DNA of 47,094 bases from an uncultured Prevotellaceae bacterium (GTDB taxonomy: Bacteria; Bacteroidota; Bacteroidia; Bacteroidales; Bacteroidaceae): assembly GCA_902786565.1 (NCBI GenBank), contig CADACW010000022.1:1-47094 (forward strand). The letters are read 5' to 3'. A model generated the notes under the pieces. The model searched no databases and was not told where the DNA came from. It saw only the letters and a program-made list of their open reading frames with translations. The position numbers were made by a program, and so were the translations under genes. The stretch's first letter is position 1, and each line of letters opens with the position of its first letter. Below are positions 6,356-14,293 of the stretch, piece by piece.

Positions 6356-7282
6356 ATGACAATAAGTGAGAGCACGAAAGGATATGCGCTGGGCGTCCTG
6401 GCCGCTGCCAGCTATGGCACCAACCCACTGTTTGCCCTGCCGCTGCTGGGTGCCGGCATCGACGCATATAGTGTGTTGTTCCTGCGCTATTTCTTTGCCA
6501 TTCCCATGCTGGCGCTGATGATGATGGCACGCGGACGTGGCTTCGGCCTCAGGCGCGGCCAGGTGTTGCCGCTCATCATCCTGGGCCTGCTGATGGCGCT
6601 GTCGTCGCTGACGCTCTACGTCAGCTATGCCTACATCGGAGCGGCCATCGCCTCGACGCTGCTGTTCATCTACCCCATCCTTGTGACGGTGATTATGGCC
6701 ATTGGATTCCACGAGCGCATCACAAGGCTCACCGTGGTCTGCATTCTGCTGGCCACCACGGGCATAGGCTTGCTCTATCGGGGCGACGACGGGGCTGTGC
6801 TCCACCCCTACGGCCTGCTGCTGGTGTTCCTTTCGGCCCTCTCTTACGCCATTTATTTAGTAGCTGTGAACAAGGGTCGGATGCGCGAGATTCCCACGTT
6901 GAAGCTGACGCTCTACGTCATCGTCTTCGGCCTTTTCCTGTTTGCTTTCCGCTTCCAGCCCTCCACATTCAACATTCTCAACGACCGCCCGCTACTGTGG
7001 GTGGCAGCTTTCTGCATGGCACTGTTTCCCACGGCCTTTTCGCTGATTTGCACCAGCGCCGCCATCCAGAAGGTGGGGTCTACGCCCGTGGCCATCCTCG
7101 GTGCAATGGAGCCCGTGACGGCAGTGGCCATCGCCATCCTCATCTTCAACGAGCAGCTCACCGTGCGACTTGCCCTTGGCATGCTGCTGGTCATCATGAG
7201 CGTCACGTTCATCATTGCTGGTGGCAGCGTGACCCAGCACCTGCTGCGGGTGCGGAAGATGTTTCCGCGCCTCCGCCGGTAG
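6356..7282 (+). CDS. EamA/DMT-family inner-membrane transporter
   Basis: 308 residues from ATG 6356. Ten hydrophobic segments are evident, in two halves of five that share the EamA fold: the first half carries LRYFFAIPMLALMMM and YVSYAYIGAAIASTLLFIYPI, and the second half IQKVGSTPVAILGAMEPVTAVAIAI, the typical end of each EamA repeat. Members of the drug/metabolite transporter superfamily export amino acids, metabolites or drugs across the inner membrane; the substrate here is unknown. The C terminus is short and basic (RVRKMFPRLRR), consistent with a cytoplasmic tail. The gene is single, with its own promoter, and convergent with coaD. Confidence 0.85.
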   Translation: MTISESTKGYALGVLAAASYGTNPLFALPLLGAGIDAYSVLFLRYFFAIPMLALMMMARGRGFGLRRGQVLPLIILGLLMALSSLTLYVSYAYIGAAIASTLLFIYPILVTVIMAIGFHERITRLTVVCILLATTGIGLLYRGDDGAVLHPYGLLLVFLSALSYAIYLVAVNKGRMREIPTLKLTLYVIVFGLFLFAFRFQPSTFNILNDRPLLWVAAFCMALFPTAFSLICTSAAIQKVGSTPVAILGAMEPVTAVAIAILIFNEQLTVRLALGMLLVIMSVTFIIAGGSVTQHLLRVRKMFPRLRR

Positions 7283-7294
7283 CAGGGCGTAAAC

Positions 7295-7321
7295 GTTTCC
7301 CGCTCTATAAGCAGTGGAAAC
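7295..7321. terminator. Hairpin between convergent genes
   Basis: GTTTCC (7295-7300) pairs with GGAAAC (7316-7321), with an inner GCT/AGC stem around CTATA. It lies between the EamA gene and coaD and ends three bases from the coaD stop. There is no T run; a bidirectional terminator is inferred. Confidence 0.5.
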
Positions 7322-7323
7322 AC

Positions 7324-7776
7324 CTACGTCTGGGGCAGGAAGGGTGTGACATCGAGGCCGAAGTGCTGGAGTTCGCGCACCATTGATGATGAGACGCTGC
7401 TCAGGTGTGGCTCGGCATAGAGCAGGATGGTTTCCACCTGTCCGTTGGTGATTTGACGGTTGATGTCGGCTTGTTCGCGCTCATACTCAAAATCCTTGAC
7501 GGAACGCACACCTTTAACGATGAAATGGGCGTTTTCGGCGCGGGCAAAGTCTACGGCCAGGCCGTAATAAGGCTTCACCTCCACCCTTGGTTCGTCGGCA
7601 TAGAGCCGCTTAATGTCCTGCATGCGCTCGGTGGCGGGGGTGATGCCGGGCTTGCCCACATGGTCGCCGACTACACCGATGACGAGCCTGTCGAAGAGCG
7701 GCAGCGCCCGGCGCACGATGGAGTCGTGGCCCGTGGTGAAGGGGTTGAATGTTCCTACGAAGATGCCTGTTCGCAT
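7324..7776 (-). CDS. coaD: Phosphopantetheine adenylyltransferase
   Basis: 150 residues. CoaD transfers AMP from ATP to 4'-phosphopantetheine, the penultimate step of coenzyme A synthesis, in the cytoplasm. The nucleotidyltransferase motif GTFNPFTTGH is at residues 8-17, with RLVIGVVGDH, the KGVRSVKDFEYE substrate loop and the C-terminal SSVSSSMVREL motif (the ISSTxVR equivalent). The canonical second-position Asp of GTFDPxTxGH is Asn here, which is common in Bacteroidota. The length is normal for the family. It is the last gene of a transporter-ruvB-coaD operon, 12 bp after ruvB. Confidence 0.95.
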   Translation of the reverse strand: MRTGIFVGTFNPFTTGHDSIVRRALPLFDRLVIGVVGDHVGKPGITPATERMQDIKRLYADEPRVEVKPYYGLAVDFARAENAHFIVKGVRSVKDFEYEREQADINRQITNGQVETILLYAEPHLSSVSSSMVRELQHFGLDVTPFLPQT

Positions 7777-7788
7777 AGCGTTGATATA

Positions 7789-8829
7789 TTATTGGTCGAA
7801 GAGTGAGGGCTGCATCACGTTTCCGCTGTAGGGGTTGCGGCCGAAGTGCTTATAGGCCAGTTCGGTTGCCATTCGTCCCCGCGATGTGCGTTTGATGAAT
7901 CCCTCCATGATGAGGAACGGCTCGTAGACCTCCTCCACCGTGCCCGAGTCTTCGCCGATGGCGGTGGCAATGGTGGTGACGCCCACGGGGCCTCCCTTGA
8001 ACTTATCGATGATAGTGAGCAGAATCTTGTTGTCAATCTCGTCCAGCCCGTACTTGTCGATGTTAAGGGCCGTGAGGGCGATGCGCGAGATGTCGGTGTC
8101 GATGCGTCCCGTGCCCTTTACCTGTGCGAAGTCGCGCACACGTCGCAGCAGTGCATTGGCTATACGTGGTGTGCCACGCGAGCGTCCGGCAATCTCCATG
8201 GCCGCCTCGCTGCTGATGGGCACGCGCAGGATGGCAGCCGAGCGTGTGATGATTCTCGACAGCGTCTCCGGGTCGTAGTACTCCAAGTGCATGTTGATGC
8301 CGAAACGGGCACGGAGGGGTGCCGTCAGCAGTCCGCTGCGCGTGGTGGCCCCCACCAGTGTGAAGGGGTTCAGGTCAATCTGTATGGAGCGTGCCGAGGG
8401 CCCCTTGTCAATCATGATGTCGATGCGGTAGTCCTCCATCGCGGAGTAAAGATACTCTTCAACGACTGGCGACAGGCGGTGAATCTCGTCGATGAAGAGC
8501 ACGTCGCGGGGTTCGAGCGAGGTGAGGATGCCGGCCAGGTCGCCGGGCTTGTCGAGCACGGGCCCGCTGGTGATTTTGAACCCCACGCCCAGTTCGTTGG
8601 CAATGATGTTCGAGAGGGTGGTCTTGCCCAGTCCGGGAGGGCCGTGCAGCAGGGTGTGGTCGAGTGGTTCGCCCCGATATTTGGCAGCTTCGACGAACAC
8701 CTCCAGGTTCTCCACCACCTTCTTCTGGCCGCTGAAGTCGCCGAAGTTCAGCGGGCGCAGTGCGTTCTCAAACTCCTTCTCGCCCGCACTGGCTGTCTGC
8801 TCTGCGCGTATGTCGAAATCTTCGTTCAT
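7789..8829 (-). CDS. ruvB: Holliday junction branch-migration helicase RuvB
   Basis: 346 residues, the usual RuvB length. It is the hexameric AAA+ motor that with RuvA drives branch migration of Holliday junctions in recombination and repair. The N terminus holds [19 protein letters not shown], Walker [10 protein letters not shown], Walker [10 protein letters not shown], the beta-hairpin and sensor 1 LVGATTRSG, the arginine-finger region APLRARFG, sensor 2 [18 protein letters not shown], and a C-terminal winged helix ([19 protein letters not shown]...EPFLI). Its ATG overlaps the stop of the upstream transporter gene as ATGA (8826-8829), indicating translational coupling. ruvA and ruvC are not in the window. 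Confidence 0.97.
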   Translation of the reverse strand: MNEDFDIRAEQTASAGEKEFENALRPLNFGDFSGQKKVVENLEVFVEAAKYRGEPLDHTLLHGPPGLGKTTLSNIIANELGVGFKITSGPVLDKPGDLAGILTSLEPRDVLFIDEIHRLSPVVEEYLYSAMEDYRIDIMIDKGPSARSIQIDLNPFTLVGATTRSGLLTAPLRARFGINMHLEYYDPETLSRIITRSAAILRVPISSEAAMEIAGRSRGTPRIANALLRRVRDFAQVKGTGRIDTDISRIALTALNIDKYGLDEIDNKILLTIIDKFKGGPVGVTTIATAIGEDSGTVEEVYEPFLIMEGFIKRTSRGRMATELAYKHFGRNPYSGNVMQPSLFDQ

Positions 8830-10139
8830 TGTTTCTTCTCAGGATGGAAAAGGAGGGCGAAGGCGATGCCGACGACCAGGGCGAAGCCGGCGAAGATGAA
8901 CCAGCAGGTCTGCCAGTCGCCCAGCAGATACCCTCCCTGCCAGGAGCAGTATTTATTCACTATCTCGCCGGCAGCCAGCGTGCCGATGGTGGCGCCCAGG
9001 CCATTGGTCATCATCATGAAGAGGCCCTGCGCCGAAGCCTTCACCGACGGCTCACACTCCTGGTCGACGAAGATGCCGCCGGAGACATTGAAGAAGTCGA
9101 AGGCCACACCGTAGACGATGCACGAGAGCACGAACAGCAGGACACCCGGCATGGCGGGATTGCCCACGCCGAAGAAACCGAACCTGAACACCCACGCAAA
9201 CATCGACATCAGCATGACTATCTTAATGCCGTAGCGCTTCAGGAAGAAAGGAATCATCAGGATGCAGAGCGCCTCGCTGATCTGCGAGAGCGAGGTGAGC
9301 AGCGTGGCATTGTTGGCCGCAAAGGTGTCGACAAAAGCCGGGTCGCCCTTGAAACTGGTGATGAAGGGGCCGGCATAGCCGTTGGTCACCTGCAGACACA
9401 TGCCCAGCAGGGCCGAGAAGATGAAGAAGAGCGCCATCCTGGGCTGGCGGAACAGTTTGAAGGCGTTCAGGCCCAGCGATTCGACCAGCGATGTCGTCTG
9501 CTCCTTGCGGTCCAGCTTGCACTCAGGCAGCGTGAAGCAATAGGCACAAAGCACAAAACTGAGCAGGCCCGACACGAAGAACTGCATATAGGTGTACTGG
9601 AACTTGTGGGGATTGTCGGCCAGGGTGAAGGCGAAAGTGCCATCTTCCCACACGGCACAGTTGACAAACCACATCGTGGCGATGAAGCCCACGGTGCCCA
9701 GCACGCGGATGGGCGGGAAATCCTTCACGGTGTCCAGGCCGTTGTTCTTCAGGATGGTGAAGGCCGACGTGTTGGCCAGCGCAATGGTGGGCATGAAGAA
9801 GGCGACGCTGACGGTGTACATGGCGATGAAGGCCGACTTGTTGGGCAGTTCGTTGCCGAATCCGGCCGAGAGGCCCATCCACCAGCAGCAGAGCATGGCA
9901 GCGCCGGCCACCAGATGGCAGAGGCCAAGGAGCTTCTGCGGCTGGATGTAGCGGTCGGCCACGATGCCCATCAGCGTGGGCATGAATATCGAAACGATGC
10001 CCTGGATGGCATAAAACCACGAGATTTCATTGCCCAGGCCTGCCACGCCAAGGTAGTTTCCCATGCACGTGAGATAGGCTCCCCAAACGGCGAACTCCAG
10101 GAAGTTCATCGCCGCCAGTCTGACTTTCAGTTTGTCCAT
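8826..10139 (-). CDS. NupG-like nucleoside:H+ symporter family MFS transporter
   Basis: 437 residues from ATG 10139; the in-frame extension to 10208 runs through the promoter and is rejected. Twelve hydrophobic segments are present. The N terminus [19 protein letters not shown], the segment [13 protein letters not shown] and the tail motif [15 protein letters not shown] match the nucleoside:H+ symporter (NHS, Nuc_H_symport) group typified by NupG and XapB. It probably imports nucleosides across the inner membrane; specificity is inferred from family. It is the first gene of an operon with ruvB and coaD, and a clear promoter lies 40 bp upstream. A guanine deaminase gene elsewhere in the window would fit purine salvage, but that link is only suggestive. 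Confidence 0.85.
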   Translation of the reverse strand: MDKLKVRLAAMNFLEFAVWGAYLTCMGNYLGVAGLGNEISWFYAIQGIVSIFMPTLMGIVADRYIQPQKLLGLCHLVAGAAMLCCWWMGLSAGFGNELPNKSAFIAMYTVSVAFFMPTIALANTSAFTILKNNGLDTVKDFPPIRVLGTVGFIATMWFVNCAVWEDGTFAFTLADNPHKFQYTYMQFFVSGLLSFVLCAYCFTLPECKLDRKEQTTSLVESLGLNAFKLFRQPRMALFFIFSALLGMCLQVTNGYAGPFITSFKGDPAFVDTFAANNATLLTSLSQISEALCILMIPFFLKRYGIKIVMLMSMFAWVFRFGFFGVGNPAMPGVLLFVLSCIVYGVAFDFFNVSGGIFVDQECEPSVKASAQGLFMMMTNGLGATIGTLAAGEIVNKYCSWQGGYLLGDWQTCWFIFAGFALVVGIAFALLFHPEKKQ

Positions 10140-10178
10140 ACAGTATGATTCTTTTAGTTGTTTTTCCGTACTACGCTG

Positions 10179-10209
10179 CAAAATTACAAAGAAAAAGCGA
10201 ACTGGCAAA
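10179..10209 (-). promoter_or_regulatory. Promoter of the transporter-ruvB-coaD operon
   Basis: On the minus strand, TTTG (10206-10209) and TAATTTTG (10179-10186) are 19 bp apart, fitting the Bacteroidota consensus. The start codon is 40 bp downstream. Confidence 0.65.
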
Positions 10210-10281
10210 AAAAATCACAAACAACTTTGTATTCTTAACGCCTCGACGCCATCCAAGTTTTTTCTCCGGCATCCGATATTT

Positions 10282-10315
10282 TTGACCGGTGGGACAACAT
10301 ATTTGTCGCCGTCAA
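10282..10315 (+). other. Structured intergenic hairpin
   Basis: Within the 324-bp gap between divergent genes, TTGAC (10282-10286) can pair with GTCAA (10311-10315) and GACAA (10293-10297) with TTGTC (10303-10307), around loop CATAT. It overlaps a TATTTTTG box at 10277-10284. Its role is unknown; the rest of the gap is AT-rich with promoters only. Confidence 0.4.
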
Positions 10316-10393
10316 CCATAATATATATAAATAGAAAAGGAACGATTCATGACGAAAAGAAACGAAAAAGAGGTTAAATGATGAGGAATGTGA

Positions 10394-10423
10394 TTGACAT
10401 ATACGCTTTTTTTTGTACCTTTG
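10394..10423 (+). promoter_or_regulatory. Promoter of the small-protein/fRMsr operon
   Basis: TTG at 10394-10396 and TACCTTTG at 10416-10423 are 19 bp apart, followed 40 bp later by ATG 10464. The -7 box follows a run of eight T. Confidence 0.65.
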
Positions 10424-10463
10424 CAACGCATCACAAAAAACTTTGATTAAAACACACACAACT

Positions 10464-10643
10464 ATGAACAAGAAAAATTATCAAAACCCGCAAACGCAAA
10501 CCTACCACGTCCAAACACAAAGTATGATGGCAGGCACAAATGTTGGTAACGTTAATTCAAATGTAGAGCTCAATTCTGAAATCAAAGGTGGCACTGTTGA
10601 AGCCCGCTCACGTGGTGGCAACTGGATTGACGACGAAGAATAG
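10464..10643 (+). CDS. Small 59-aa conserved-type protein, function unknown
   Basis: 59 residues from ATG 10464; a longer in-frame start at 10413 lies within the promoter and is rejected. It is a soluble, polar peptide without a signal sequence, starting MNKKNYQNPQTQTYHVQTQ, with SMMAGTNVGN in the middle and an acidic end, GGNWIDDEE. The layout (Lys-rich start, Pro/Thr segment ending in a Q-x-x-S-M-M-A motif, Gly/Asn-rich middle, aromatic-acidic tail) recalls short proteins common in Prevotella whose function is unknown. A clear promoter precedes it and the fRMsr gene starts 15 bp after its stop, so they are co-transcribed. A precursor-peptide role is possible, but no modifying enzyme is nearby. 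Confidence 0.7.
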   Translation: MNKKNYQNPQTQTYHVQTQSMMAGTNVGNVNSNVELNSEIKGGTVEARSRGGNWIDDEE

Positions 10644-10658
10644 ACACTGGCATTTAAG

Positions 10659-11123
10659 ATGAAGGACAACAAGACTGAGACTTACCAACTTCTGGCAGAA
10701 CAAGTGAAGGCGCTGACCGAGGGCGAGACCGACAGCATCAGCGTGATGGCCAATGTGGCCGCCGCCATCCACCACGCAATGGGCTTCCTGTGGACAGGCT
10801 TCTACCGCGTGGTGGACAATGAATTGCGCCTGGGGCCATTCCAGGGGCCGGTGGCGTGCTACCGCATCCCCTTTGGCCGCGGTGTGTGCGGCACGTCGTG
10901 GCAGCGGGCCGAGAGCGTCGTTGTGCCCGATGTGGAGCAGTTTCCGGGCCACATTGCGTGCAGCAGTCTGTCTCGCTCAGAGATTGTGGTGCCCGTCAAG
11001 TCGGCCTCCGGCACCGTCTTGGCCGTGCTCGACATTGACAGCCCCCACCTCTCCACCTTCGACGACACCGACCGTATCCATCTGGAGCAAATCTGCCAAA
11101 TGGTGGCCAAGGTGATTTCTTAA
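10659..11123 (+). CDS. msrC: Free methionine-(R)-sulfoxide reductase (GAF domain)
   Basis: 154 residues forming a single GAF domain. fRMsr reduces the R-epimer of free methionine sulfoxide and recycles via thioredoxin. The family signature is strong: WTGFYRV, LRLGPFQGPVACYRIPFGRGVCGT, VVPDVEQFPGHIACSS and VLAVLDIDSP. Three cysteines at residues 67, 77 and 101 have the same 10 and 24 spacing as the three redox cysteines of the E. coli enzyme (84, 94, 118 as I recall). It is co-transcribed with the preceding 59-aa gene and followed by a strong terminator. Together with MsrA at 5746-6249 it covers a protein-bound S-epimer and free R-epimer; MsrB is not in the window. Confidence 0.93.
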   Translation: MKDNKTETYQLLAEQVKALTEGETDSISVMANVAAAIHHAMGFLWTGFYRVVDNELRLGPFQGPVACYRIPFGRGVCGTSWQRAESVVVPDVEQFPGHIACSSLSRSEIVVPVKSASGTVLAVLDIDSPHLSTFDDTDRIHLEQICQMVAKVIS

Positions 11124-11146
11124 CTCACAATTCACAATTCATAGCG

Positions 11147-11183
11147 GATAGTTCAAGTCCTTGCGGCTTGGACTATTCTTTTT
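11147..11183 (+). terminator. Rho-independent terminator after fRMsr
   Basis: ATAGTTCAAG (11148-11157) pairs with CTTGGACTAT (11167-11176), including one G-U pair, and an inner CC/GG closes loop TTGC. TCTTTTT follows immediately. It begins 24 bp after the fRMsr stop, preceded by a short CACAATT heptamer repeat (11127-11140). Confidence 0.85.
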
Positions 11184-11220
11184 GTCAGTTATTTTCAAGA
11201 AGGCCCAAATACCCCCCTTA

Positions 11221-11287
11221 GAGATAAGTGCCACTTATCTCCGAGATAAAAGGCACTTATCTCCGAGATAAGTGGCACTTATCTCTG
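11221..11287. repeat. Array of three GATAA-N7-TTATC palindromes, 22-bp period
   Basis: GATAA starts at 11223, 11245 and 11267, exactly 22 bp apart; each is followed by seven bases (GTGCCAC, AAGGCAC, GTGGCAC) and TTATC. The first unit extends to a perfect 21-bp palindrome. The preceding TACCCCCCTTA is shared with the array at 33306-33385. A related two-unit array is at 31668-31707. The rest of the 388-bp gap holds a terminator, a heptamer array and no gene. Confidence 0.85.
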
Positions 11288-11451
11288 AGTCCGCTTTACC
11301 CTCCCTTTAGCAATGTAAAGTATTTTCCATTCCCGCCCTGCTTGCGCTGCCGATGCCGCAGGCATCTTACAGGTGTAGCCAGCCATTCCAATGGCTGATA
11401 CGGCGATGGCACGCATCACCCATTCTTCCCGCCGTTCCCCAGCCGTTGATT

Positions 11452-11521
11452 CCTCTCACCTCTTACCTCTCACCTCTCACCTCTTACCTCTCACCTCTCA
11501 CCTCTCACCTCTCACCTCTTA
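11452..11521. repeat. Heptamer tandem repeat overlapping the recQ stop
   Basis: Ten contiguous 7-bp units of CCTCTCA or CCTCTTA, without a phase break. On the minus strand the final units supply the last two codons (AAG AGG) and the TGA stop of recQ. The same family occurs inside glnA and after ybeY. Confidence 0.9.
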
Positions 11522-13437
11522 AAATTCTTCAACGCCAGGAGTCCCTGGTCGTAGACTATTTGCTCCTCGTCTACCAGCCAGTGGAGGGCTGACTCGATGA
11601 AGGCGTAGGGCAGTGGAAGCTGCTGCAAATCCGACACCGGGTGCTGAAGCCCGTCGGCCAAGAGACGGACGATGAGCTGCTTGGCTTCGGCAAGTTCATC
11701 CTTCGGGGCGGGCTCGCTGCCGTGCTGCAAGCACACGTCGCAATGGCCGCAGTCGTGGTCCGACACCTCGCCGAAATAGCGCAGCAACTGGCGGCTGCGG
11801 CACTCGTGGTCGTCGGTGGCGTAGGCCAGCATGGCCTGTATGCGCTCGGTGAAGCGGCGCTTCAGGTCGTCGTAGACGGCGGGCGTAAAGAGCAGGTGCT
11901 CCGAGTCCTCACGCCGCTGCGTATAGCGCACGTAGGGTGTCTTCTTCTGCGGGATGAAGTGCGCCACGCGCTTGTCGGCCAGCGACTTCAGCGTCAGGTA
12001 GACCTCGTGCAGCTTCAGGTCCAGCTGCTGTGCCAGGAAAGCCTCGTCTATATAGACAAAGTCGCTGAAAAGCCCGCTGTAGTTGCGCAGCAGGGTGACA
12101 ATCATCTTGTCTTCCACCGCCGTGTTGCCCTTCAGCCGGTACAGTTCGTCGCGCTCCAATGCAAAGCGCAGTCGGGCGCGGCTCTCTTCCTCCTCAGTAT
12201 ATTCAATGTAGCCCGCCCTTGTGAGTATTTTCAGTGCCGCCTCCACGCGGATGGGGAAGTGGTGGTAGATGCGGCAGAACTTCTCTATTGGGAACTCGAA
12301 GATGGCATTATAGCCCGAGCCTACGCCAATCTGGTAGAAGTAGGCCAGATGGTCGTAGACCGTGCGTATGTAGTCTTTTTCGGGGAAGTTGTCGTCTATT
12401 CGTTTCATCAGCTTCTGCTCGTCGCTTCCGTTGACGAGCAGCACGGCGTAGGAGCGCCGCCCGTCGCGTCCGGCCCGTCCCGCCTCCTGGAAGTAAGCCT
12501 CCAGACTGTCGGGGCAGTCGACGTGTATGACCAGCCTGACGTCGGGCTTGTCGATGCCCATCCCGAAGGCATTGGTGGCCACCATGATGCGCGTCTCGTC
12601 GTTCTGCCATGCCCTCTGACGCATGTCCTTCTCGGCATTGTCCAGTCCGGCGTGGAAATGGGTGGCGCTGAGGCCTTCGTCGCAGAGCATCTGTGCCACC
12701 TCCTTGGTGCGCTGGCGGCTGCGGGCGTAGACAATGGCGGGCCCTTTGACGCTGCGCAGTATGTGGAGCAGCTGGTCGCGCTTGTCGGCAGCCTGCCGCA
12801 CCACATAGGTCAGGTTCTGCCGCTCGAAGCTCATACGGAACACGCTGAAGCTGCGCCCGTCGGCGCTCAGTTTGTCCTGTATGTCCAGCACCACGTCGGG
12901 CGTGGCGGTGGCCGTCAGGGCCAGCACCGGCACGCCGGGCAGCAGTCGGCGTATGGCCGAGATTTGCAGGTAGGAAGGCCGGAAGTCGTAGCCCCACTGG
13001 CTGATGCAGTGGGCCTCGTCCACGCAGATGAAGCATACCTTCATGTGCGACAACTTCTTCTGAAACAGTTCCGAGGCCAGGCGCTCAGGCGAGACGTAGA
13101 GCAGCTTGACGGCGCCGAATATGGCGTTCTCCAGCGTCTGAATGATGTCGTCGTGGCTCAGTCCGGCGTAGAGCGCCGCAGCCCTGATGTTGCGGCGCCG
13201 CAGGCCCGCCACCTGGTCCTTCATCAGGGCTATGAGCGGCGTGATGACGATGCAGACGCCCTCCTGCGCCAATGCCGGCACCTGGAAGGTGATGCTCTTG
13301 CCGCCGCCCGTGGGCATGAGTCCAAGTGTGTCGTGGCCGGCGCCTATCGACTCGATGATGTCGCGCTGTATGCCCCGGAAGTCGTCGTACCCCCAGTAGC
13401 GCTTCAGTATGTCCCTGTACTTGTCGTCCTTCGGCAT
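11512..13437 (-). CDS. recQ: ATP-dependent DNA helicase RecQ
   Basis: 641 residues from ATG 13437; twelve further in-frame residues upstream are not RecQ-like. This is a 3'-5' superfamily 2 helicase of recombination and fork repair. Motif 0 WGYDDFRGIQRDII, Walker A MPTGGGKSITFQ, motif II CVDEAHCISQWGYDFRPSY (DEAH box), LALTATATPDV, FHAGLDNAEK, VATNAFGMGIDKPDVR and EAGRAGRDG are all present. The RecQ-C-terminal zinc domain shows the cysteine set C-RSRQLLRYFGE ... DCGHCDVC. No clear HRDC domain follows; the C-terminal 90 residues are divergent, similar to the shorter second RecQ of Bacteroidota. The stop codon lies within a heptamer repeat. The gene is transcribed alone from a promoter at 13461-13491. 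Confidence 0.92.
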   Translation of the reverse strand: MPKDDKYRDILKRYWGYDDFRGIQRDIIESIGAGHDTLGLMPTGGGKSITFQVPALAQEGVCIVITPLIALMKDQVAGLRRRNIRAAALYAGLSHDDIIQTLENAIFGAVKLLYVSPERLASELFQKKLSHMKVCFICVDEAHCISQWGYDFRPSYLQISAIRRLLPGVPVLALTATATPDVVLDIQDKLSADGRSFSVFRMSFERQNLTYVVRQAADKRDQLLHILRSVKGPAIVYARSRQRTKEVAQMLCDEGLSATHFHAGLDNAEKDMRQRAWQNDETRIMVATNAFGMGIDKPDVRLVIHVDCPDSLEAYFQEAGRAGRDGRRSYAVLLVNGSDEQKLMKRIDDNFPEKDYIRTVYDHLAYFYQIGVGSGYNAIFEFPIEKFCRIYHHFPIRVEAALKILTRAGYIEYTEEEESRARLRFALERDELYRLKGNTAVEDKMIVTLLRNYSGLFSDFVYIDEAFLAQQLDLKLHEVYLTLKSLADKRVAHFIPQKKTPYVRYTQRREDSEHLLFTPAVYDDLKRRFTERIQAMLAYATDDHECRSRQLLRYFGEVSDHDCGHCDVCLQHGSEPAPKDELAEAKQLIVRLLADGLQHPVSDLQQLPLPYAFIESALHWLVDEEQIVYDQGLLALKNFKR

Positions 13438-13460
13438 CGATAATTTGCAGTTTCGAGGTG

Positions 13461-13491
13461 CAAAGGTATTCAATTCCGCAGAAGAAACAAA
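13461..13491 (-). promoter_or_regulatory. Promoter of recQ
   Basis: On the minus strand, TTTG (13488-13491) and TACCTTTG (13461-13468) are 19 bp apart; the recQ ATG follows 23 bp downstream. Confidence 0.65.
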
Positions 13492-13508
13492 AATTATCGG
13501 TGGAAAAG

Positions 13509-13539
13509 TTTGCCGAAATGAAAACTATTTGTAACTTTG
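13509..13539 (+). promoter_or_regulatory. Promoter of a putative small RNA
   Basis: TTTG (13509-13512) and TAACTTTG (13532-13539) are 19 bp apart, a full match to the consensus. The only gene downstream on this strand, guaD, begins 260 bp away and has its own -7 box. Confidence 0.65.
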
Positions 13540-13544
13540 CACCG

Positions 13545-13602
13545 CAGTCCCGGTAGTTCCTCTCCCAGACATTCAGGTGCTGGTGATGAATCCGGGTTTT
13601 TT
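13545..13602 (+). ncRNA. Putative small RNA ending in a T-run terminator
   Basis: Starting about 5 nt after the promoter, a transcript of roughly 58 nt would end at a hairpin plus six T. CCCGG (13549-13553) pairs with CCGGG (13592-13596), and ATTCA (13571-13575) with TGAAT (13587-13591) stacks directly on it; TTTTTT spans 13597-13602. No reading frame of note is inside. An opposing -7-like box (CAAAGGTA at 13625-13632, minus strand) faces into the same region, so antisense transcription is possible. The remaining intergenic DNA to 13760 is AT-rich without recognisable features. No known RNA family is recognised. Confidence 0.4.
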
Positions 13603-13760
13603 GTGCCCGTTTGTTTACTGGTTGCAAAGGTACAAAAGATTATCCAGATAACAGGCAGTTAAGCTGAATTTCTTTGATAAAAGTACTGTTATAGAAGTTA
13701 AAAAGCACTATCAGAAATCGTTTTATAGCTTTAAATGTCGTTATTTTGAAATAGTTTTCG

Positions 13761-13768
13761 TACCTTTG
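13761..13768 (+). promoter_or_regulatory. -7 box upstream of guaD
   Basis: TACCTTTG lies 30 bp before ATG 13799. It would drive the long plus-strand operon ending at 21304. A -33 element is not clear. Confidence 0.55.
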
Positions 13769-13798
13769 CGGTCAGAAAAGACAAAACGGCAAAAAGAT

Positions 13799-14275
13799 AT
13801 GATTAGCGAACAAGATAAGCAGTTTATGCGCGAGGCCATCCGTCTGGCCAGTGAAAGCGTGAAGAACGGCGGCGGCCCCTTTGGCGCCGTCATCGTGAAA
13901 GACGGGGAAATCATTGCGGGCAGCAGCAACAGTGTCACCATAGACAACGACCCCACGGCGCACGCCGAGGTGAACACCATTCGCCAGGCCTGCAGAAAGC
14001 TGGGAACCTTCGACCTCTCGGGCTGCACCATCTATACCTCGTGCGAGCCGTGCCCCATGTGCCTGGGCGCCATCTACTGGGCCCACATCTCGCGCATATT
14101 CTACGGCAACACCCGCAAGGATGCCCGCGACATAGACTTTGCCGACGACTTCATCTACGAGGAGCTGGACCGCCCTCTGGACCAGCGCAGCGTGCCCATC
14201 GTGCCGCTGCTGCGCGACGAGGCCCTGGCCACCTTCCGCCTGTGGAGCGAAAAGGCGGACAAGACGGAATATTAA
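13799..14275 (+). CDS. guaD: Guanine deaminase-like nucleoside deaminase
   Basis: 158 residues from ATG 13799. The cytidine-deaminase-fold zinc site is complete: TAHAEVNTIRQAC (His55 ligand, Glu57 proton shuttle) and CEPCPMCLGAI (Cys85 and Cys88 ligands). Residues NGGGPFGAVIV near the N terminus, IYWAHISRIFYG and the C-terminal FIYEEL fit the Bacillus-type guanine deaminase that converts guanine to xanthine; tRNA adenosine deaminase TadA is less likely because its RNA-binding tail is absent. It would act in purine salvage in the cytoplasm. The gene is followed by uxuA after 18 bp and may be the first gene of an operon reaching 21304. Confidence 0.85.
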   Translation: MISEQDKQFMREAIRLASESVKNGGGPFGAVIVKDGEIIAGSSNSVTIDNDPTAHAEVNTIRQACRKLGTFDLSGCTIYTSCEPCPMCLGAIYWAHISRIFYGNTRKDARDIDFADDFIYEELDRPLDQRSVPIVPLLRDEALATFRLWSEKADKTEY

Positions 14276-14293
14276 CTCACTAAATACTGTATT

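Noticed and set aside
7846-10148. Long plus-strand frames (422 and 462 codons) opposite ruvB and the transporter gene
   Set aside because: Antisense shadows; they overlap each other and lack motifs, while RuvB and the NupG-like protein are clear.
11221-11287. CRISPR array
   Set aside because: The units are 17-22 bp palindromes with 5-bp spacers and no cas genes; too short and regular to be CRISPR.
11641-13443. A 600-codon frame on the plus strand opposite recQ
   Set aside because: Shadow of recQ, rich in Val/Gln/His with no family signature; RecQ motifs are intact on the other strand.
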